In this document: positions 20,689 to 31,538 of the stretch, one piece after another | Layout: every line of letters starts with the position of its first letter | Numbering within the stretch: position 1 is the first letter of the stretch | NCBI RefSeq assembly: GCF_900635775.1 | Contig: NZ_LR134167.1 | Span: 1,583,001 to 1,647,000, forward strand | DNA: 64,000 nt | Direction of reading: 5' to 3' | Source: Avibacterium volantium | GTDB lineage: Bacteria > Pseudomonadota > Gammaproteobacteria > Enterobacterales > Pasteurellaceae | Position numbers and translations under genes: made by a program | The notes under the pieces: model-generated | Told to the model about the DNA's origin: nothing | The model's input: the letters and a program-made list of their open reading frames with translations, nothing else | Database searches by the model: none

Positions 20689-21711
20689 ATGGCAATCAAA
20701 GATCTTGACTGGCAAAATCTTGGTTTTGGTTATATCAAAACCGATTATCGCTACATCGCATATTGGAAAGATGGAAAATGGTCAAAAGGTGAACTCACCC
20801 AAGACAACGTTTTACATATTAGCGAAGGCTCTACCGCATTGCATTATGGTCAGCAATGCTTCGAAGGCTTAAAGGCCTATCGTTGTAAAGACGGTTCAAT
20901 TAATTTATTCCGTCCAGATCAAAATGCCGAGCGCTTACAAAAAAGCTGTCAACGTTTATTAATGCCTGAAGTGCCAACAGAAATGTTTATTGATGCTTGT
21001 AAACAAGTGGTGAAAGCAAACCAAGAATGGCTTGCTCCTTATGGCACTGGTGCAACACTTTACCTACGTCCATTTATGATTGGTGTGGGTGATAACGTGG
21101 GCGTAACCCCTGCAACAGAATATATTTTCTCAATTTTCTGTTGTCCTGTTGGCGCCTACTTTAAAGGTGGGTTAAAACCAACTAACTTTATTGTGTCGGA
21201 ATATGACCGCGCTGCGCCGCACGGTACTGGTGCGGCTAAAGTCGGTGGAAACTACGCAGCTAGCCTTTATCCAGGAAAACTAGCTAAACAGCGTAATTTC
21301 AGTGATTGTATTTACCTTGATCCAGCCACTCACACCAAAATTGAAGAAGTGGGTGCGGCAAACTTTTTTGGTATCACAAAAGATAACAAATTTGTTACCC
21401 CACTTTCACCATCAATTCTGCCAAGTATTACAAAATATTCCCTACTTTATTTGGCCAAAGAACGCCTTGGTTTAGAAGCCATTGAGGGAGATATTTATAT
21501 TAATGAGCTGGATCAATTCAAAGAAGCGGGCGCGTGCGGAACAGCTGCCGTAATTACCCCAATCGGTGGTATTCAGTATGGCGATAATTTCCACGTTTTC
21601 TATTCTGAAACGGAAGTAGGCGAAATAACCCAAAAACTTTATAACGAGCTTACAGGCATTCAATTCGGTGATATTGAAGCACCTGAAGGTTGGATTGTAA
21701 AAGTGGAATAA
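20689..21711 (+). CDS. ilvE: IlvE, branched-chain amino-acid aminotransferase
   Basis: PLP enzyme of fold type IV that performs the last step of Ile, Leu and Val synthesis. 340 aa, the longer (BCAT group II) form also found in H. influenzae rather than the 309-aa E. coli type. PLP-binding Lys is in [14 protein letters not shown] (about 178-191); substrate-site segments are YLRPFMIG and [16 protein letters not shown] precedes the ATG. Confidence 0.94.
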   Translation: MAIKDLDWQNLGFGYIKTDYRYIAYWKDGKWSKGELTQDNVLHISEGSTALHYGQQCFEGLKAYRCKDGSINLFRPDQNAERLQKSCQRLLMPEVPTEMFIDACKQVVKANQEWLAPYGTGATLYLRPFMIGVGDNVGVTPATEYIFSIFCCPVGAYFKGGLKPTNFIVSEYDRAAPHGTGAAKVGGNYAASLYPGKLAKQRNFSDCIYLDPATHTKIEEVGAANFFGITKDNKFVTPLSPSILPSITKYSLLYLAKERLGLEAIEGDIYINELDQFKEAGACGTAAVITPIGGIQYGDNFHVFYSETEVGEITQKLYNELTGIQFGDIEAPEGWIVKVE

Positions 21712-21737
21712 TTTCCCAAATTCAATCAAGACATAAT

Positions 21738-21767
21738 AAAAAAGGGGCATTTGCCCCTTTCGTTTTT
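21738..21767. terminator. bidirectional terminator between ilvE and truB
   Basis: AAAGGGGC-ATTT-GCCCCTTT (21741-21760), with A/T tracts on both sides, lies between the convergent ilvE and truB. Confidence 0.85.
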
Positions 21768-22692
21768 ATACCAAATTCAACGCCACCATTCGACTTGGTC
21801 GGATAACGTTGTTTTTATCCACTTCTGCCACACCAAGAAATTGATTTTCGGCAGAAAACAACCGCACTTGGCCATAGATGCCTTGTGGATTATCAAATTT
21901 CACGCGCTGTCCAAAGCCAACGGCTCGGCTTTGTTCGGCATTTAACGCCAACGCAGGCAAGGATTTCACCGCACTGTCCATTGGCAGCAAATGCTGATCT
22001 AACAGGCTTAAATCTTGCTGTTCGCTTAAGGCTTTAAGCGCTTCTAAACTCATCATTGCGTGTTGTGGATAATCAGCCACCGCAAGACGGCGCAACATCG
22101 TAACGTGCGCGCCGCAGCCTAGCACTTCGCCTAAATCATCAATTAACGTGCGAATATAAGTGCCTTTTGAGCAATGCACTTCCAAGGTTAAATAAGGCGC
22201 TTGGTAATCAATAAATTTCAGCTCAAAAACGGTAATTGGACGTGCTTCGCGCTCTACAGTGATCCCAGCGCGAGCATATTCATAAAGCGGTTTTCCCTGA
22301 TGTTTTAGGGCTGAAAACATTGTTGGCACTTGCATAATTTCACCACGAAATTGCTCAAGTGCGGTTAAAATTTGCGAAATTTCTGACCGCACTTCACGCA
22401 CTTGCACCACTTGTCCATCCGCATCAGAAGTATCGGTGCGTTCGCCCAATTTTGCGGTAACCAAGTAACGCTTATCGGAATCCAATAAATATTGCGAAAA
22501 CTTGGTCGCTTCGCCTAAACAGATGGGCAACATTCCTGTGGCAAGGGGATCTAACGCACCAGTATGCCCTGCTTTATTCGCCTGAAAAAGCCGTTTTACT
22601 TGTTGCATAATTTGGTTAGAACTCGCCCCTTGCGGTTTGTCTAACAAAAAAATGCCGTGAATATGACGGCCTTTATTTTTTGCCTTACTCAT
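21766..22692 (-). CDS. truB: TruB, tRNA pseudouridine(55) synthase
   Basis: Makes pseudouridine 55 in the T-loop of tRNAs. 308 aa from the ATG at 22692; longer in-frame starts lie within rbfA and lack family similarity. Catalytic Asp is in [13 protein letters not shown] (about 39-51), followed by [17 protein letters not shown] and a C-terminal PUA-like domain. ATGAGTAA overlaps the rbfA stop by 8 nt, indicating translational coupling. Confidence 0.95.
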   Translation of the reverse strand: MSKAKNKGRHIHGIFLLDKPQGASSNQIMQQVKRLFQANKAGHTGALDPLATGMLPICLGEATKFSQYLLDSDKRYLVTAKLGERTDTSDADGQVVQVREVRSEISQILTALEQFRGEIMQVPTMFSALKHQGKPLYEYARAGITVEREARPITVFELKFIDYQAPYLTLEVHCSKGTYIRTLIDDLGEVLGCGAHVTMLRRLAVADYPQHAMMSLEALKALSEQQDLSLLDQHLLPMDSAVKSLPALALNAEQSRAVGFGQRVKFDNPQGIYGQVRLFSAENQFLGVAEVDKNNVIRPSRMVALNLV

Positions 22693-23113
22693 TGTTTTCT
22701 TTGCTGTTTTCTTTATTGTTTTCGTGGCTTTCTGCATCACCTTGGTAGCGTTTTTCATCATCACGAATCGCTTCGCTCACCAAGTTAGACATTCTCATTC
22801 CTTCCACTAAGGATTTGTCATACACAAAGCGTAACTCTGGCACGATGCGCAAGCGCATTGCTTTAGCCAGTAAAGAACGAATATAAGGCGAGGCTTTTTC
22901 CAGCCCTTTCATTCCGCTTTCGATAACGCTGTCATCTTGATCAAATAAGAAAGTTACGAAAACTTTCGCATAAGCGAGATCGCGGGAAACTTCCACATCA
23001 GATACGGTTACCATTCCAATGCGAGGATCTTTCACTTCACGTTGTAAAATCACCGCGATTTCTTTTTGTAATTCTTGTGCGACGCGGTCGGAGCGTTTAA
23101 ATTCTCTTGCCAT
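22685..23113 (-). CDS. rbfA: RbfA, 30S ribosome-binding factor
   Basis: KH-fold 30S maturation and cold-shock factor, 142 aa. Core: [19 protein letters not shown] at the N-terminus, [18 protein letters not shown], and [11 protein letters not shown]. The C-terminal tail is built from a 12-nt unit repeated three times (22688-22723), encoding [12 protein letters not shown]; this tail is not part of the conserved fold. Confidence 0.94.
   Translation of the reverse strand: MAREFKRSDRVAQELQKEIAVILQREVKDPRIGMVTVSDVEVSRDLAYAKVFVTFLFDQDDSVIESGMKGLEKASPYIRSLLAKAMRLRIVPELRFVYDKSLVEGMRMSNLVSEAIRDDEKRYQGDAESHENNKENSKENNE
22688..22723 (-). repeat. three imperfect 12-nt repeats at the rbfA 3' end
   Basis: On the minus strand the units are GAAAACAATAAA, GAAAACAGCAAA and GAAAACAATGAG, immediately before the rbfA stop and overlapping the truB start region. 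Confidence 0.8.
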
Positions 23114-23224
23114 TTTATTTTCCTATAAATAAAAACAGGATAATGATGTGATCGCGCGGCATTTAGCCTACGGCGAAAATCCTATCCTATTTACATTTGT
23201 GTGATTAATTTTTTATTAATAAGG

Positions 23225-23253
23225 AAAAGTGCGGTCAAAAACACCGCACTTTT
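23225..23253 (-). terminator. USS-pair hairpin between infB and rbfA
   Basis: AAAAGTGCGGT (23225-23235) and ACCGCACTTTT (23243-23253), an 11-bp stem with a 7-nt loop, 6 nt past the infB stop. Probably a partial terminator, since rbfA-truB lie downstream. Confidence 0.7.
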
Positions 23254-23258
23254 TGCCA

Positions 23259-25778
23259 TTAAATTGAGCGTTTAATTTCAACCACTTCAAAGACTTCAAT
23301 TTGGTCGCCGACTTTGACATCGTTGTAGTTTTTCACCCCGATACCACATTCCATTCCGTTACGCACTTCAGCAACGTCATCTTTAAAGCGGCGGAGCGAT
23401 TCCAATTCCCCTTCAAAGATTACCACGTTGTCGCGTAATACACGGATTGGGTTATTACGTTTCACCACGCCCTCTGTCACCATACAACCTGCGATTGCAC
23501 CAAATTTCGGATGACGGAACACATCACGCACTTCAGCAAGACCGATAATCTCTTGCTTGAATTCAGGTTGGAGCATACCGCTCATCGCCGCTTTGATTTC
23601 GTTAAGTAGTTCATAAATGATTGAATAATAACGCAAATCAATATTTTCATTTTCAATAATACGGCGTGCAGAAGCATCGGCACGAACGTTAAAGCCAACA
23701 ATAATCGCGTTAGATGCAGCGGCTAGGGTTGCATCAGTTTCGGTAATTCCGCCCACGCCAGAACCAACCACATTCACTTTCACTTCTGGGGTTGAAAGCT
23801 CTTGTAAGGCTTGAACGATCGCTTCTACCGAACCTTGAACGTCCGCTTTAACGATAACGTTCAACTCTGCCACATCTCCCTCTGCCATATTGCTGAACAT
23901 ATTTTCCAGTTTCGCTTTTTGCTGACGGGCTAATTTCACTTCGCGGAATTTACCTTGACGATATAATGCCACTTCGCGCGCTTTTTTCTCATCACGCACC
24001 ACGGTGGCTTCATCACCGGCAGAAGGCACGCCAGATAAACCTAGCACTTCTACTGGAATTGACGGGCCAGCTTCGCTAATGTCTTTACCGTTTTCATCAC
24101 GCATTGCACGCACACGGCCGTATTCAAAGCCACAAAGTACAATATCACCACGGCGTAATGTACCGGATTGAACGAGGATTGTTGCCACTGGGCCGCGGCC
24201 TTTATCAAGGTAAGATTCAATCACCACACCCGTTGCCATTCCGTCTTTCACCGCACTGAGTTCTAATACTTCAGATTGCAATAAAATCGCATCAAGCAAT
24301 TCATCAACGCCCGTTCCTTTTTTCGCTGAAACGTAAACGAACTGCGTATCGCCCCCGAATTTCTCGGCGATCACTTCGTGTTGCAATAATTCTTGCTCTA
24401 CGCGATCTGGGTTGGCTTCAGGTTTATCAATTTTATTCACTGCCACCACAATTGGCACACCTGCCGCTTTCGCGTGTTGGATCGCTTCGATTGTTTGCGG
24501 CATCACACCGTCATCAGCGGCAACCACAAGCACTACGATATCTGTGGCTTTTGCACCACGCGCACGCATTGAGGTAAAGGCTGCGTGTCCCGGTGTATCC
24601 AAGAAGGTGATCATTTTGCCATCGTCTGTTTCAACGTGATATGCACCGATATGCTGGGTAATTCCCCCCGCTTCGCCCGCTGCCACTTTGGCTTTACGAA
24701 TGTAGTCAAGTAAAGAGGTTTTACCGTGGTCAACGTGTCCCATAATGGTAACCACTGGCGCACGATTTACTTTTTCCGCATTCACATCACGATCGCCTAA
24801 TACAGATTCTTCTAGCTCATTTTCTTTACGCAGGATCACTTTGTGTCCCATTTCTTCGGCTACAAGCTGTGCGGTTTCTTGGTCGATCACTTGGTTGATG
24901 GTTACCATTTCGCCCATTTTCATCATTGTTTTGATGATTTCGGTGGCTTTCACTGCCATTTTGTTGGCTAATTCCGCCACTGTAATGGTTTCACCAATCA
25001 CCACATCACGGTTTACTGGTGCGGCAGGTTTTGTAAAGCCTTGTTGTAAGCTGCTGCCTTTTTTGCCTTGTTTACCTTTAAAGCCTTTTCCGCCTTTAGC
25101 ATCTTTTTGGTTACGGCGATTGGATTCACGCTCGTTTTTGTTGCTATCGTCTTCGCGTCCGCCTTTTTTCGCTTTGGCTACTTTATTTTTGCCACGTCCA
25201 CGATTTTCATTACGGCGTTCTTCTTCATCTTCCGCTTCACGGGCATAGCTTGAAGTGAGATGATAATCTGAGTAATCTTCAGAATTTTCATTTTTTTCAT
25301 CCGCACTTGCAAGATCTGCATAACGTTTTGCTTCTTCTGCGGCTTTGCGTGCTTGCTCTTCCGCTTTTTGACGAGCTAATTCATCAGCTTTACGGCGTAA
25401 CTCTGCCTCTTCCGCTTTCAAGCGTTCTTTTTCTTCATCAACCGCTTTATTGGCAGTTTCTTTTGCTGATTTTTCTGCTTTTTCTTTCGCTTTTTGTTCA
25501 GCTTGACGTTTTGCCTGTTCAGCTTTTTCCGCTTCTTTTTTCGCTTTTTCGGCTGCTTTCTCTTCCGCCGCTTTCTTTTCCGCTTCTTGTTTTGCTTTTA
25601 AGCGTGCTTCTTCTTCCGCACGGATAGCTGCTTCCGTTGGCACAGTACGTTTTTTACGCACTTCCACTTGTACAGTTTTGTTTTTACCTGTACTGGTTGT
25701 GGTGCTTGCCGTGGTTTTCGTACGGCGCTGTATGCTTAATTTTTTCGGTGCATCCGATTTTTTTACTTCATCTACCAT
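23259..25778 (-). CDS. infB: InfB, translation initiation factor IF-2
   Basis: GTPase that positions fMet-tRNA on the 30S subunit. 839 aa. A long charged N-terminal region (about 50-260, Ala/Glu/Lys-rich coiled coil then Arg/Gly/Lys-rich) leads into the GTPase: G1 [11 protein letters not shown]3 DTPGHAAF, G4 NKID, and C-terminal fMet-tRNA-binding domains. It shares the transcript with nusA (16-nt gap). Confidence 0.96.
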   Translation of the reverse strand: MVDEVKKSDAPKKLSIQRRTKTTASTTTSTGKNKTVQVEVRKKRTVPTEAAIRAEEEARLKAKQEAEKKAAEEKAAEKAKKEAEKAEQAKRQAEQKAKEKAEKSAKETANKAVDEEKERLKAEEAELRRKADELARQKAEEQARKAAEEAKRYADLASADEKNENSEDYSDYHLTSSYAREAEDEEERRNENRGRGKNKVAKAKKGGREDDSNKNERESNRRNQKDAKGGKGFKGKQGKKGSSLQQGFTKPAAPVNRDVVIGETITVAELANKMAVKATEIIKTMMKMGEMVTINQVIDQETAQLVAEEMGHKVILRKENELEESVLGDRDVNAEKVNRAPVVTIMGHVDHGKTSLLDYIRKAKVAAGEAGGITQHIGAYHVETDDGKMITFLDTPGHAAFTSMRARGAKATDIVVLVVAADDGVMPQTIEAIQHAKAAGVPIVVAVNKIDKPEANPDRVEQELLQHEVIAEKFGGDTQFVYVSAKKGTGVDELLDAILLQSEVLELSAVKDGMATGVVIESYLDKGRGPVATILVQSGTLRRGDIVLCGFEYGRVRAMRDENGKDISEAGPSIPVEVLGLSGVPSAGDEATVVRDEKKAREVALYRQGKFREVKLARQQKAKLENMFSNMAEGDVAELNVIVKADVQGSVEAIVQALQELSTPEVKVNVVGSGVGGITETDATLAAASNAIIVGFNVRADASARRIIENENIDLRYYSIIYELLNEIKAAMSGMLQPEFKQEIIGLAEVRDVFRHPKFGAIAGCMVTEGVVKRNNPIRVLRDNVVIFEGELESLRRFKDDVAEVRNGMECGIGVKNYNDVKVGDQIEVFEVVEIKRSI

Positions 25779-25794
25779 AATTTTACACCCCTTT

Positions 25795-27282
25795 TTATTC
25801 TTCGCTGAACCAACAAATGTTGCGTGCTGCCATAATTAAATCCGCTGCTTGCTCAGCGCTTAATTCTTCAATATCGGCTAAATCATCAACACCTTGCTCC
25901 GCTAATTCTTCTAAGGTGGTGATTTGTTTTTCTGCTAGTTTAAATGCGATATGACGGTTCATTCCTTCTAGATTGAGTAGCTTGTCTTCAATATGCGCTT
26001 GTTTTAACGCTTCTTCTTCCGCTAATGCAGCGGCTGTTAGTGCATCTTTTGCGCGGGTTTGCAATTCTTCCACTAAATCTTCATCTTCTAAGCCATCAAT
26101 CGCAGTAAGTTCGCTCACTGGTACATAAGCTAGCTCTTCTAAATTAGTGAAGCCCTCTTCAACCAGAATTTGCGCGAATTCTTCGTCAATTTCTAAGGCG
26201 TTCATAAAGAGTTTCAACACTTTGTTATCTTCAGCTTGATGTTTTTCATTTAGCTCTTCTGTGGTCATTACATTTAACGCCCAACCTGTAAGCTGTTTGG
26301 CTAAACGCACGTTTTGACCATTACGTCCGATGGCTTGTGGTAAGTTTTCTGCTTCAACGGCAATGTCCATAGAATGGTTATCTTCATCAACCACGATAGA
26401 AGTCACATCGGCTGGTGCCATTGCGTTAATCACAAATTGTGCAGGGTTGTCGTCCCACAATACGATGTCCACACGCTCACCACCTAATTCATTGGTGATA
26501 GCTTGCACACGCGCGCCACGCATACCCACACAAGCACCCACTGGATCAATACGTTTATCATTGCTTTTCACAGCAATTTTGGCACGCGAACCTGGGTCAC
26601 GGGCTGCACCTTTAATTTCAATTAGCTCTTCACCAATTTCTGGCACTTCAATACGGAAAAGCTCAATGATCATTTCAGGTTTTGCACGGGTAACAAAAAG
26701 CTGTGCGCCTTTGCTTTCTGGGCTAACGCGATATAACACGCCACGCACACGATCACCTGGGCGGAAATTCTCGCGCGGTAACATATCTTCACGCAAAATC
26801 ACCGCTTCTGCTTGCTGACCTAAATCTAAAATAATATTTTCACGGTTTACTTTTTTCACCGTTCCCGTAACAATTTCGCCTTCATTAGAACGGAATTGTT
26901 CAACGATTTTATTACGCTCCGCTTCACGGATTTTGCTGCTGATCACTTGGCGTGCGGTTTGCATTGTAATACGGTCAAAGGCCACCGATTCGATTTGATC
27001 TTCGACATAATCACCCACTTGCACATTTGGATCTTCAAATTGTGCCGCTTCAAGGGTGATTTCTTTTGTTGGGTTAGTCACTTCGTCCACCACTAACCAA
27101 CGGCGGAAGGTGTCAAACTCACCAGTTTTTGGATCGATCACCACACGCACATCAATTTCTTGCTCGTATTTCTTTTTAGTAGAAAGGGCAATGGCACTTT
27201 CTAATGCTTCAAAAATCTTTTCGCGTGGTAATAATTTTTCATTTGATACGGCTTCTGCCGCCAATAAAATCTCTTTACTCAT
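25795..27282 (-). CDS. nusA: NusA, transcription elongation/termination factor
   Basis: 495 aa, full enteric length. N-terminal RNAP-binding domain, S1 domain (about 135-200, [21 protein letters not shown] split), KH1/KH2 (with [22 protein letters not shown] split, and [15 protein letters not shown]), and two C-terminal acidic AR repeats (about 365-425 and 440-490). Confidence 0.96.
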   Translation of the reverse strand: MSKEILLAAEAVSNEKLLPREKIFEALESAIALSTKKKYEQEIDVRVVIDPKTGEFDTFRRWLVVDEVTNPTKEITLEAAQFEDPNVQVGDYVEDQIESVAFDRITMQTARQVISSKIREAERNKIVEQFRSNEGEIVTGTVKKVNRENIILDLGQQAEAVILREDMLPRENFRPGDRVRGVLYRVSPESKGAQLFVTRAKPEMIIELFRIEVPEIGEELIEIKGAARDPGSRAKIAVKSNDKRIDPVGACVGMRGARVQAITNELGGERVDIVLWDDNPAQFVINAMAPADVTSIVVDEDNHSMDIAVEAENLPQAIGRNGQNVRLAKQLTGWALNVMTTEELNEKHQAEDNKVLKLFMNALEIDEEFAQILVEEGFTNLEELAYVPVSELTAIDGLEDEDLVEELQTRAKDALTAAALAEEEALKQAHIEDKLLNLEGMNRHIAFKLAEKQITTLEELAEQGVDDLADIEELSAEQAADLIMAARNICWFSEE

Positions 27283-27303
27283 TTTTATTCTTCCTATCTA
27301 AAA

Positions 27304-27759
27304 TTAAAATTTTGCTACCACATTGGCTTTTTGAATGTTGCCAAATACCAATACTTGCGGTTGCCCATCTACGAGCAAGGTGATCATATCATTTTCAATT
27401 TTTTCCAATTTACCTTGCCATTTACGGCGTTCTAACACAGGAATACGCAAATGCACCACAATTTCTTCGCCAATATAGCGTTGATATTGTTCAAGGGTAA
27501 ATAATGGACGATCTACGCCCGGTGAAGACACTTCAAGGTTATATTTATCCGCAATCGGATCTTCCACATCTAAAATGGCGCTAACTTGACGGCTTACATC
27601 TGCACAGTCATCAACACTCACACCACCTTCTTTATCGATATAAATACGCACGGTTAAAAAACGGCCTGCGCGCTGACATTCAATGCCCCAAAGTTCGCAG
27701 CCTAAATCTTCAATAGAACCTTTTAATAAATCTGATAATTTCTCTTCTAAAGTTGCCAA
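27304..27759 (-). CDS. rimP: RimP, 30S ribosome maturation factor
   Basis: 151 aa, against 150 in E. coli. The start is TTG at 27759: AAGGAGG lies 5 nt before it, and the product then begins MATLEEKL as in relatives, whereas the longer frame would use a TTG placed before the ribosome site. Core: [20 protein letters not shown] and [15 protein letters not shown]. First protein gene of the rimP-nusA-infB operon downstream of metY. Confidence 0.93.
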   Translation of the reverse strand: MATLEEKLSDLLKGSIEDLGCELWGIECQRAGRFLTVRIYIDKEGGVSVDDCADVSRQVSAILDVEDPIADKYNLEVSSPGVDRPLFTLEQYQRYIGEEIVVHLRIPVLERRKWQGKLEKIENDMITLLVDGQPQVLVFGNIQKANVVAKF

Positions 27760-27788
27760 AACAACCTCCTTAATCAAACTCAGGACGT

Positions 27789-27809
27789 AAAAAAAGGGCT
27801 AATCAGCCC
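27789..27809 (-). terminator. second terminator between metY and rimP
   Basis: On the minus strand GGGCT-GATT-AGCCC followed by seven Ts (27789-27795). It lies just upstream of rimP, so readthrough or a promoter inside the gap is needed for rimP. Confidence 0.75.
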
Positions 27810-27833
27810 AGTTCTACATCTAAATTGCTCGTA

Positions 27834-27857
27834 CAAAAAAACCCCAAAATTGGGGTT
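27834..27857 (-). terminator. first terminator after metY
   Basis: On the minus strand AACCCCAATTTTGGGGTT followed by a T run, 25 nt after the tRNA 3' end. Confidence 0.8.
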
Positions 27858-27881
27858 CTTTCTACTGAACTTGTTATGAAT

Positions 27882-27958
<77 letters not shown>

Positions 27959-27975
27959 TCCGAAATATGCAGCGT

Positions 27976-28003
27976 ATTATACGCATAGAAAAACAAATAG
28001 CAA
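27976..28003 (-). promoter_or_regulatory. metY promoter
   Basis: On the minus strand, -35 TTGCTA (28003-27998), 16-bp spacer, -10 TATAAT (27981-27976), 17 nt before the mature tRNA 5' end. Confidence 0.8.
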
Positions 28004-28040
28004 GGCTTTATCAAAAAAACTTACAAAAAAACTACCGCAC

Positions 28041-28766
28041 TTATTTATTTGGCGTGTTTTCAAACAAGCGATAAATGGCGATTAAATCCATTCTTGCAAT
28101 AGGTTTGAAAGGCAATAATAAATAATATAACCAGCGATTTTTGGCAATAAAGGATTGTGTTTGTTGCCAAATTTCTGGCTCACAATATTGCTGATATTTT
28201 TCTACTGTTAAACGCATTTGTTCATCAGAAATGCAATCAGAACGCCCAAGACTATGGATAAAAATCAAGCTATCTCGTACCTTTTGCCAATTTAGGTTGG
28301 CGTGATTAGAACGGGATTCAAAATCAATAAATTGCACCTTTCCTTCATTCCACGCCATATCACGCAGTGCTGGGCGACCATGAACCAAGCCTTTTTTATG
28401 CAAATCCGTTAAGGCCTTTGCGCCGTCGGCTAGAATAGCCAATTTTCCATCAGAACTGAGATCTGGCTTATCCACCCAATAACTGATGGTTTTGCCTGCA
28501 TCTTTTAGTACTAAAAAATCTTCGCCAAATGCCATTAATTTTGGCACTGGGGCATTTTTTTCAGCTAAAAATTGTAAGGTTTTCAATTCATTTTGAAAGG
28601 CCTTTTGCGGTTGCGGTTTAAGTAAACGCCACACGCCTTTAAGTTGTTCAGGTTGTTTGAGCCAGTAGCGTTGATTTTCATAATCAAAGCTCACTATTCG
28701 TTCGCCTTTATGCTGTTTAAGCAAGGCCTGTACCTTTTCTTGAAATTCACTATTTTGTGCCGACAT
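28041..28766 (-). CDS. kinase-like protein (Kdo/RIO kinase-type fold), function unknown
   Basis: 241 aa. It resembles small bacterial protein/LPS-kinase-like proteins: a Lys in the N-lobe, hinge FLVLKDAGKTI, catalytic-loop-like HGRPALRDMAW (about 127-137) and a metal-site-like IDFESR (about 146-151). The usual HxDxxxxN is replaced by HGRPALRD, as in Kdo-kinase relatives. Start ATG at 28766 has GAGG 7 nt upstream. It lies between the AGCS transporter and metY; the context gives no substrate. Confidence 0.6.
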   Translation of the reverse strand: MSAQNSEFQEKVQALLKQHKGERIVSFDYENQRYWLKQPEQLKGVWRLLKPQPQKAFQNELKTLQFLAEKNAPVPKLMAFGEDFLVLKDAGKTISYWVDKPDLSSDGKLAILADGAKALTDLHKKGLVHGRPALRDMAWNEGKVQFIDFESRSNHANLNWQKVRDSLIFIHSLGRSDCISDEQMRLTVEKYQQYCEPEIWQQTQSFIAKNRWLYYLLLPFKPIARMDLIAIYRLFENTPNK

Positions 28767-28792
28767 CAAACAACCTCATTTTTACTTAATCA

Positions 28793-30235
28793 TTATTTCC
28801 AAACATCAGGATTCACGCCACGTTTAAGTAGCTCTGGATGTTCTTCAATTTTAAATTCTGGCTCACGAATACCAGCTTTAATTTGGCGTTGATAATCTTT
28901 TAATAACGTCCAAACAATCGGTGAAAGTAGCACGATAGACACCAAGTTAATTAGCGCCATCACCGCCATTACGGTATCGGCAAAGTTCCACACCACATTG
29001 CCTGAATTCACTGCGCCGAAGTACACGAAAAATAGCACCACTAATCGGAAAATAAACACCACCACAGGACGATTTTTCAGGAAACGGATATTGCTTTCTG
29101 CGTAGGCATAGTTACCAATGATGGAAGAAAATGCAAATAACAATAAGATGAAAGCAAGGAAGTGCAAGCCAAACTCACCAACGTGATATTGTAGCGCATT
29201 TTGCGTCAGAGAAATGCTTTTCAGCATTTCGCCGCCGTAGTTGTCTGATAGCAAAATGATGATAGCCGTACAAGAACACACAATAATGGTATCCACAAAC
29301 ACGCCAAGCATTTGGATTAAACCTTGGCTTACTGGGTGCTTAACATCGGCTGAAGCCGCAGCATTTGGCGCAGAACCCATACCTGCCTCATTCGAGAATA
29401 AACCACGCTTAATTCCCATTAACATTGCTTTAGAGAAAATCGCCCCGAACATACCGCCAGCCATTGCGTCAAAAGAGAACGCACTATGAATAATATTACT
29501 GATTACAGTTGGGATCATTTCAATGTTCATTCCCATAATGATCGCTGCCATAATTAAATAAAACAGCGCCATTGTTGGCACAACTTTAGCGGAAACTTTA
29601 CCGATACGCTTCACACCGCCGAAAATAATCAAGGCGGTTAAAATCACCAAACCCGTTCCCACATAACTTGGATTCCATTTCCACGCATTGCCTGTTGCCT
29701 CAACAATCGCATTGGATTGCACCGCATTGAAAGCAAAACCAAAGGTAAAGATTAATGCGATGGCAAAGCAGGCTGCCAACCAGCGAGATTTTAAGCCTTG
29801 CACAATATAATAAGCAGGGCCACCACGGCTCACGCCATCTTTATCTTTTAATTTATATAATTGAGCAAGAGAAGATTCCGCTACCGCACTGGACATTCCG
29901 ATCAACGCCGTAACCCACATCCAGAACACCGCGCCTTCACCGCCAATGGCAATCGCTGTGGCTACCCCACCAATATTGCCCACGCCCACACGGCTGGCTA
30001 AGCCTGTCGCAAAGGCTTGGAATGGCGTTAAAGAATCCCCCGTAGAGGCACGTCCAAACCACATCTCACGCAAACTTTGTGGAAATAAGCGTAACTGCAC
30101 TAATCCTGTGGTGAGCGTAAAGAAAATACCCACGCCTAATAAAGTGATTACGGTAATATCCCAAAGTGGGCCATCAAATGTTTCCACAAACCACGTTAGA
30201 GCCTGCTCCACATTGCTGATAATTTGCTCAATCAT
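28793..30235 (-). CDS. alanine/glycine:cation symporter (AGCS family)
   Basis: 480-aa inner-membrane Na+:alanine/glycine symporter. AGCS signatures include LTPFQAFATGLASRVGVGNIGG (split at about 68-90), GRGG-like SRGGPAYYI, and GLFSNEAGMGSAPNAAA. About ten membrane segments. GAGGAGAAG precedes the ATG. H. influenzae has an AGCS gene next to nagK; here nagK is 3 kb away, separated by the dehydrogenase/MFS pair. Alanine or glycine is the family-based substrate guess. Confidence 0.9.
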   Translation of the reverse strand: MIEQIISNVEQALTWFVETFDGPLWDITVITLLGVGIFFTLTTGLVQLRLFPQSLREMWFGRASTGDSLTPFQAFATGLASRVGVGNIGGVATAIAIGGEGAVFWMWVTALIGMSSAVAESSLAQLYKLKDKDGVSRGGPAYYIVQGLKSRWLAACFAIALIFTFGFAFNAVQSNAIVEATGNAWKWNPSYVGTGLVILTALIIFGGVKRIGKVSAKVVPTMALFYLIMAAIIMGMNIEMIPTVISNIIHSAFSFDAMAGGMFGAIFSKAMLMGIKRGLFSNEAGMGSAPNAAASADVKHPVSQGLIQMLGVFVDTIIVCSCTAIIILLSDNYGGEMLKSISLTQNALQYHVGEFGLHFLAFILLLFAFSSIIGNYAYAESNIRFLKNRPVVVFIFRLVVLFFVYFGAVNSGNVVWNFADTVMAVMALINLVSIVLLSPIVWTLLKDYQRQIKAGIREPEFKIEEHPELLKRGVNPDVWK

Positions 30236-30527
30236 AAACTTCTCCTCATAATGAAAGCAGGCATTTTAATAGATTTTATATAAAGAGAGAATAATCAGGA
30301 TAAAAATAAGAATAAAAACTCAATAAAGTATCAAATAGTAGAAACTTTTCAAAAAATAACCGCAGTTTATTATTTTATATTTAATGCACTTACTAAAAAG
30401 AGTGAGCATACTCCCCGTAAAAAACTAAAAATTATTCATAATCCATAAAAACGATACAGTTTTAATCTATGCTGTTGATCGCCTCACAGCAAAACACGCT
30501 GAGTGGAAAATGCCTTTAATTTGCAAA
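30236..30527. other. AT-rich spacer between the AGCS gene and the CRP site
   Basis: About 290 nt of AT-rich DNA, divergent promoter region of the AGCS and SDR genes. No RNA gene, repeat or USS with full match was seen. Confidence 0.4.
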
Positions 30528-30571
30528 AATGTGAGCTATATCACATTCTATTTTTAATAAACGCTTAAAAT
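30528..30571 (+). promoter_or_regulatory. CRP site and class II promoter of the SDR-MFS pair
   Basis: TGTGA-GCTATA-TCACA (30530-30545) is a perfect CRP core with AA/TT flanks. A -10 TAAAAT at 30566-30571 places the CRP centre about 41 nt upstream of the expected start, the class II geometry. Confidence 0.8.
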
Positions 30572-30664
30572 TAAATTGAAATTATGGTTTAATAATTTTA
30601 AAATTAGTTTACCTGAATGATAAATTTCAATGACAACCTAATTTAACAAGTTTAAGGAGCAACT

Positions 30665-31468
30665 ATGTCAAACATTTTAGATCAATTCTCATTAAAAGGT
30701 AAAATCGCCTTAGTAACAGGCGCATCATACGGTATCGGCTTTGCCATCGCTTCCGCATTAAGCCAAGCGGGCGCAAAAATCGTATTCAACGATGTAAATG
30801 AAGAAAACTTGAAAAAAGGCCTTGCCGCTTATAAAGAAGCAGGCATTGATGCGCACGGTTATTTATTTGATGTAACCAATGAAGAAGCGGTAAAAGAACA
30901 CGTTGCGAAAATCGAAAACGAAGTAGGCGTGATTGACATTTTGGTCAACAACGCTGGTATCATTCAACGCATCCCAATGTTAGAAACCACCGCGGCGGAT
31001 TATCGTAAAATTATCGACATCGATTTAACTGGCCCGTTCATTATGTCAAAAGCCGTATTACCTTCAATGATCAAAAAAGGACACGGTAAAATCATCAACA
31101 TCTGCTCAATGATGAGTGAATTAGGTCGTGAAACCGTGGTTGGTTATGCTTCTGCAAAAGGTGGCTTAAAAATGCTAACCAAAAACATCTGTTCAGAATT
31201 TGGTGAAGCGAACATTCAATGTAACGGTATCGGCCCAGGTTACATCGCTACCCCACAAACCGCACCATTACGCGAAAGACAACCAGACGGCTCACGCCAC
31301 CCATTCGATCAATTCATCATCGCCAAAACCCCTGCTGCTCGCTGGGGAACCCCAGAAGATCTCGCAGGCGCTGCAGTGTTCTTATCTTCTGATGCCTCAA
31401 ACTTCATCAACGGGCATATTCTATACGTTGATGGCGGTATCTTGGCGTATATTGGTAAACAGCCGTAA
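30665..31468 (+). CDS. gluconate 5-dehydrogenase-type SDR (IdnO/KduD-like)
   Basis: 267-aa short-chain dehydrogenase. NAD(P) motif TGASYGIG (about 18-25), NNAG (about 97-100), catalytic Ser in ICSMMSELG and Tyr-x-x-x-Lys in YASAKGG. The C-terminus YVDGGILAYIGKQP is the same as that recalled for the Streptococcus suis enzyme called gluconate 5-dehydrogenase. The same family includes enzymes acting on 2-keto-3-deoxygluconate derivatives from uronic acid or glycosaminoglycan breakdown, so gluconate versus uronate-derived substrate is open. It is under a CRP promoter and followed by an MFS transporter. Confidence 0.82.
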   Translation: MSNILDQFSLKGKIALVTGASYGIGFAIASALSQAGAKIVFNDVNEENLKKGLAAYKEAGIDAHGYLFDVTNEEAVKEHVAKIENEVGVIDILVNNAGIIQRIPMLETTAADYRKIIDIDLTGPFIMSKAVLPSMIKKGHGKIINICSMMSELGRETVVGYASAKGGLKMLTKNICSEFGEANIQCNGIGPGYIATPQTAPLRERQPDGSRHPFDQFIIAKTPAARWGTPEDLAGAAVFLSSDASNFINGHILYVDGGILAYIGKQP

Positions 31469-31478
31469 ATTGCTTATA

Positions 31479-31507
31479 GGTGTGGGTCTTCAGCCCGCAC
31501 CTTTTTT
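31479..31507 (+). terminator. hairpin between the SDR and MFS genes
   Basis: GGTGTGGG (31479-31486) pairs with CCCGCACC (31494-31501) with one G-U pair, followed by six Ts. It would reduce transcription of the transporter relative to the dehydrogenase. Confidence 0.65.
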
Positions 31508-31538
31508 ATTATTCATACGGACTAAATAGGAGGAAAAT

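Noticed and set aside
24745..25248. 167-aa plus-strand ORF opposite infB
   Set aside because: Shadow of the charged, biased infB N-terminal region; infB has all GTPase motifs.
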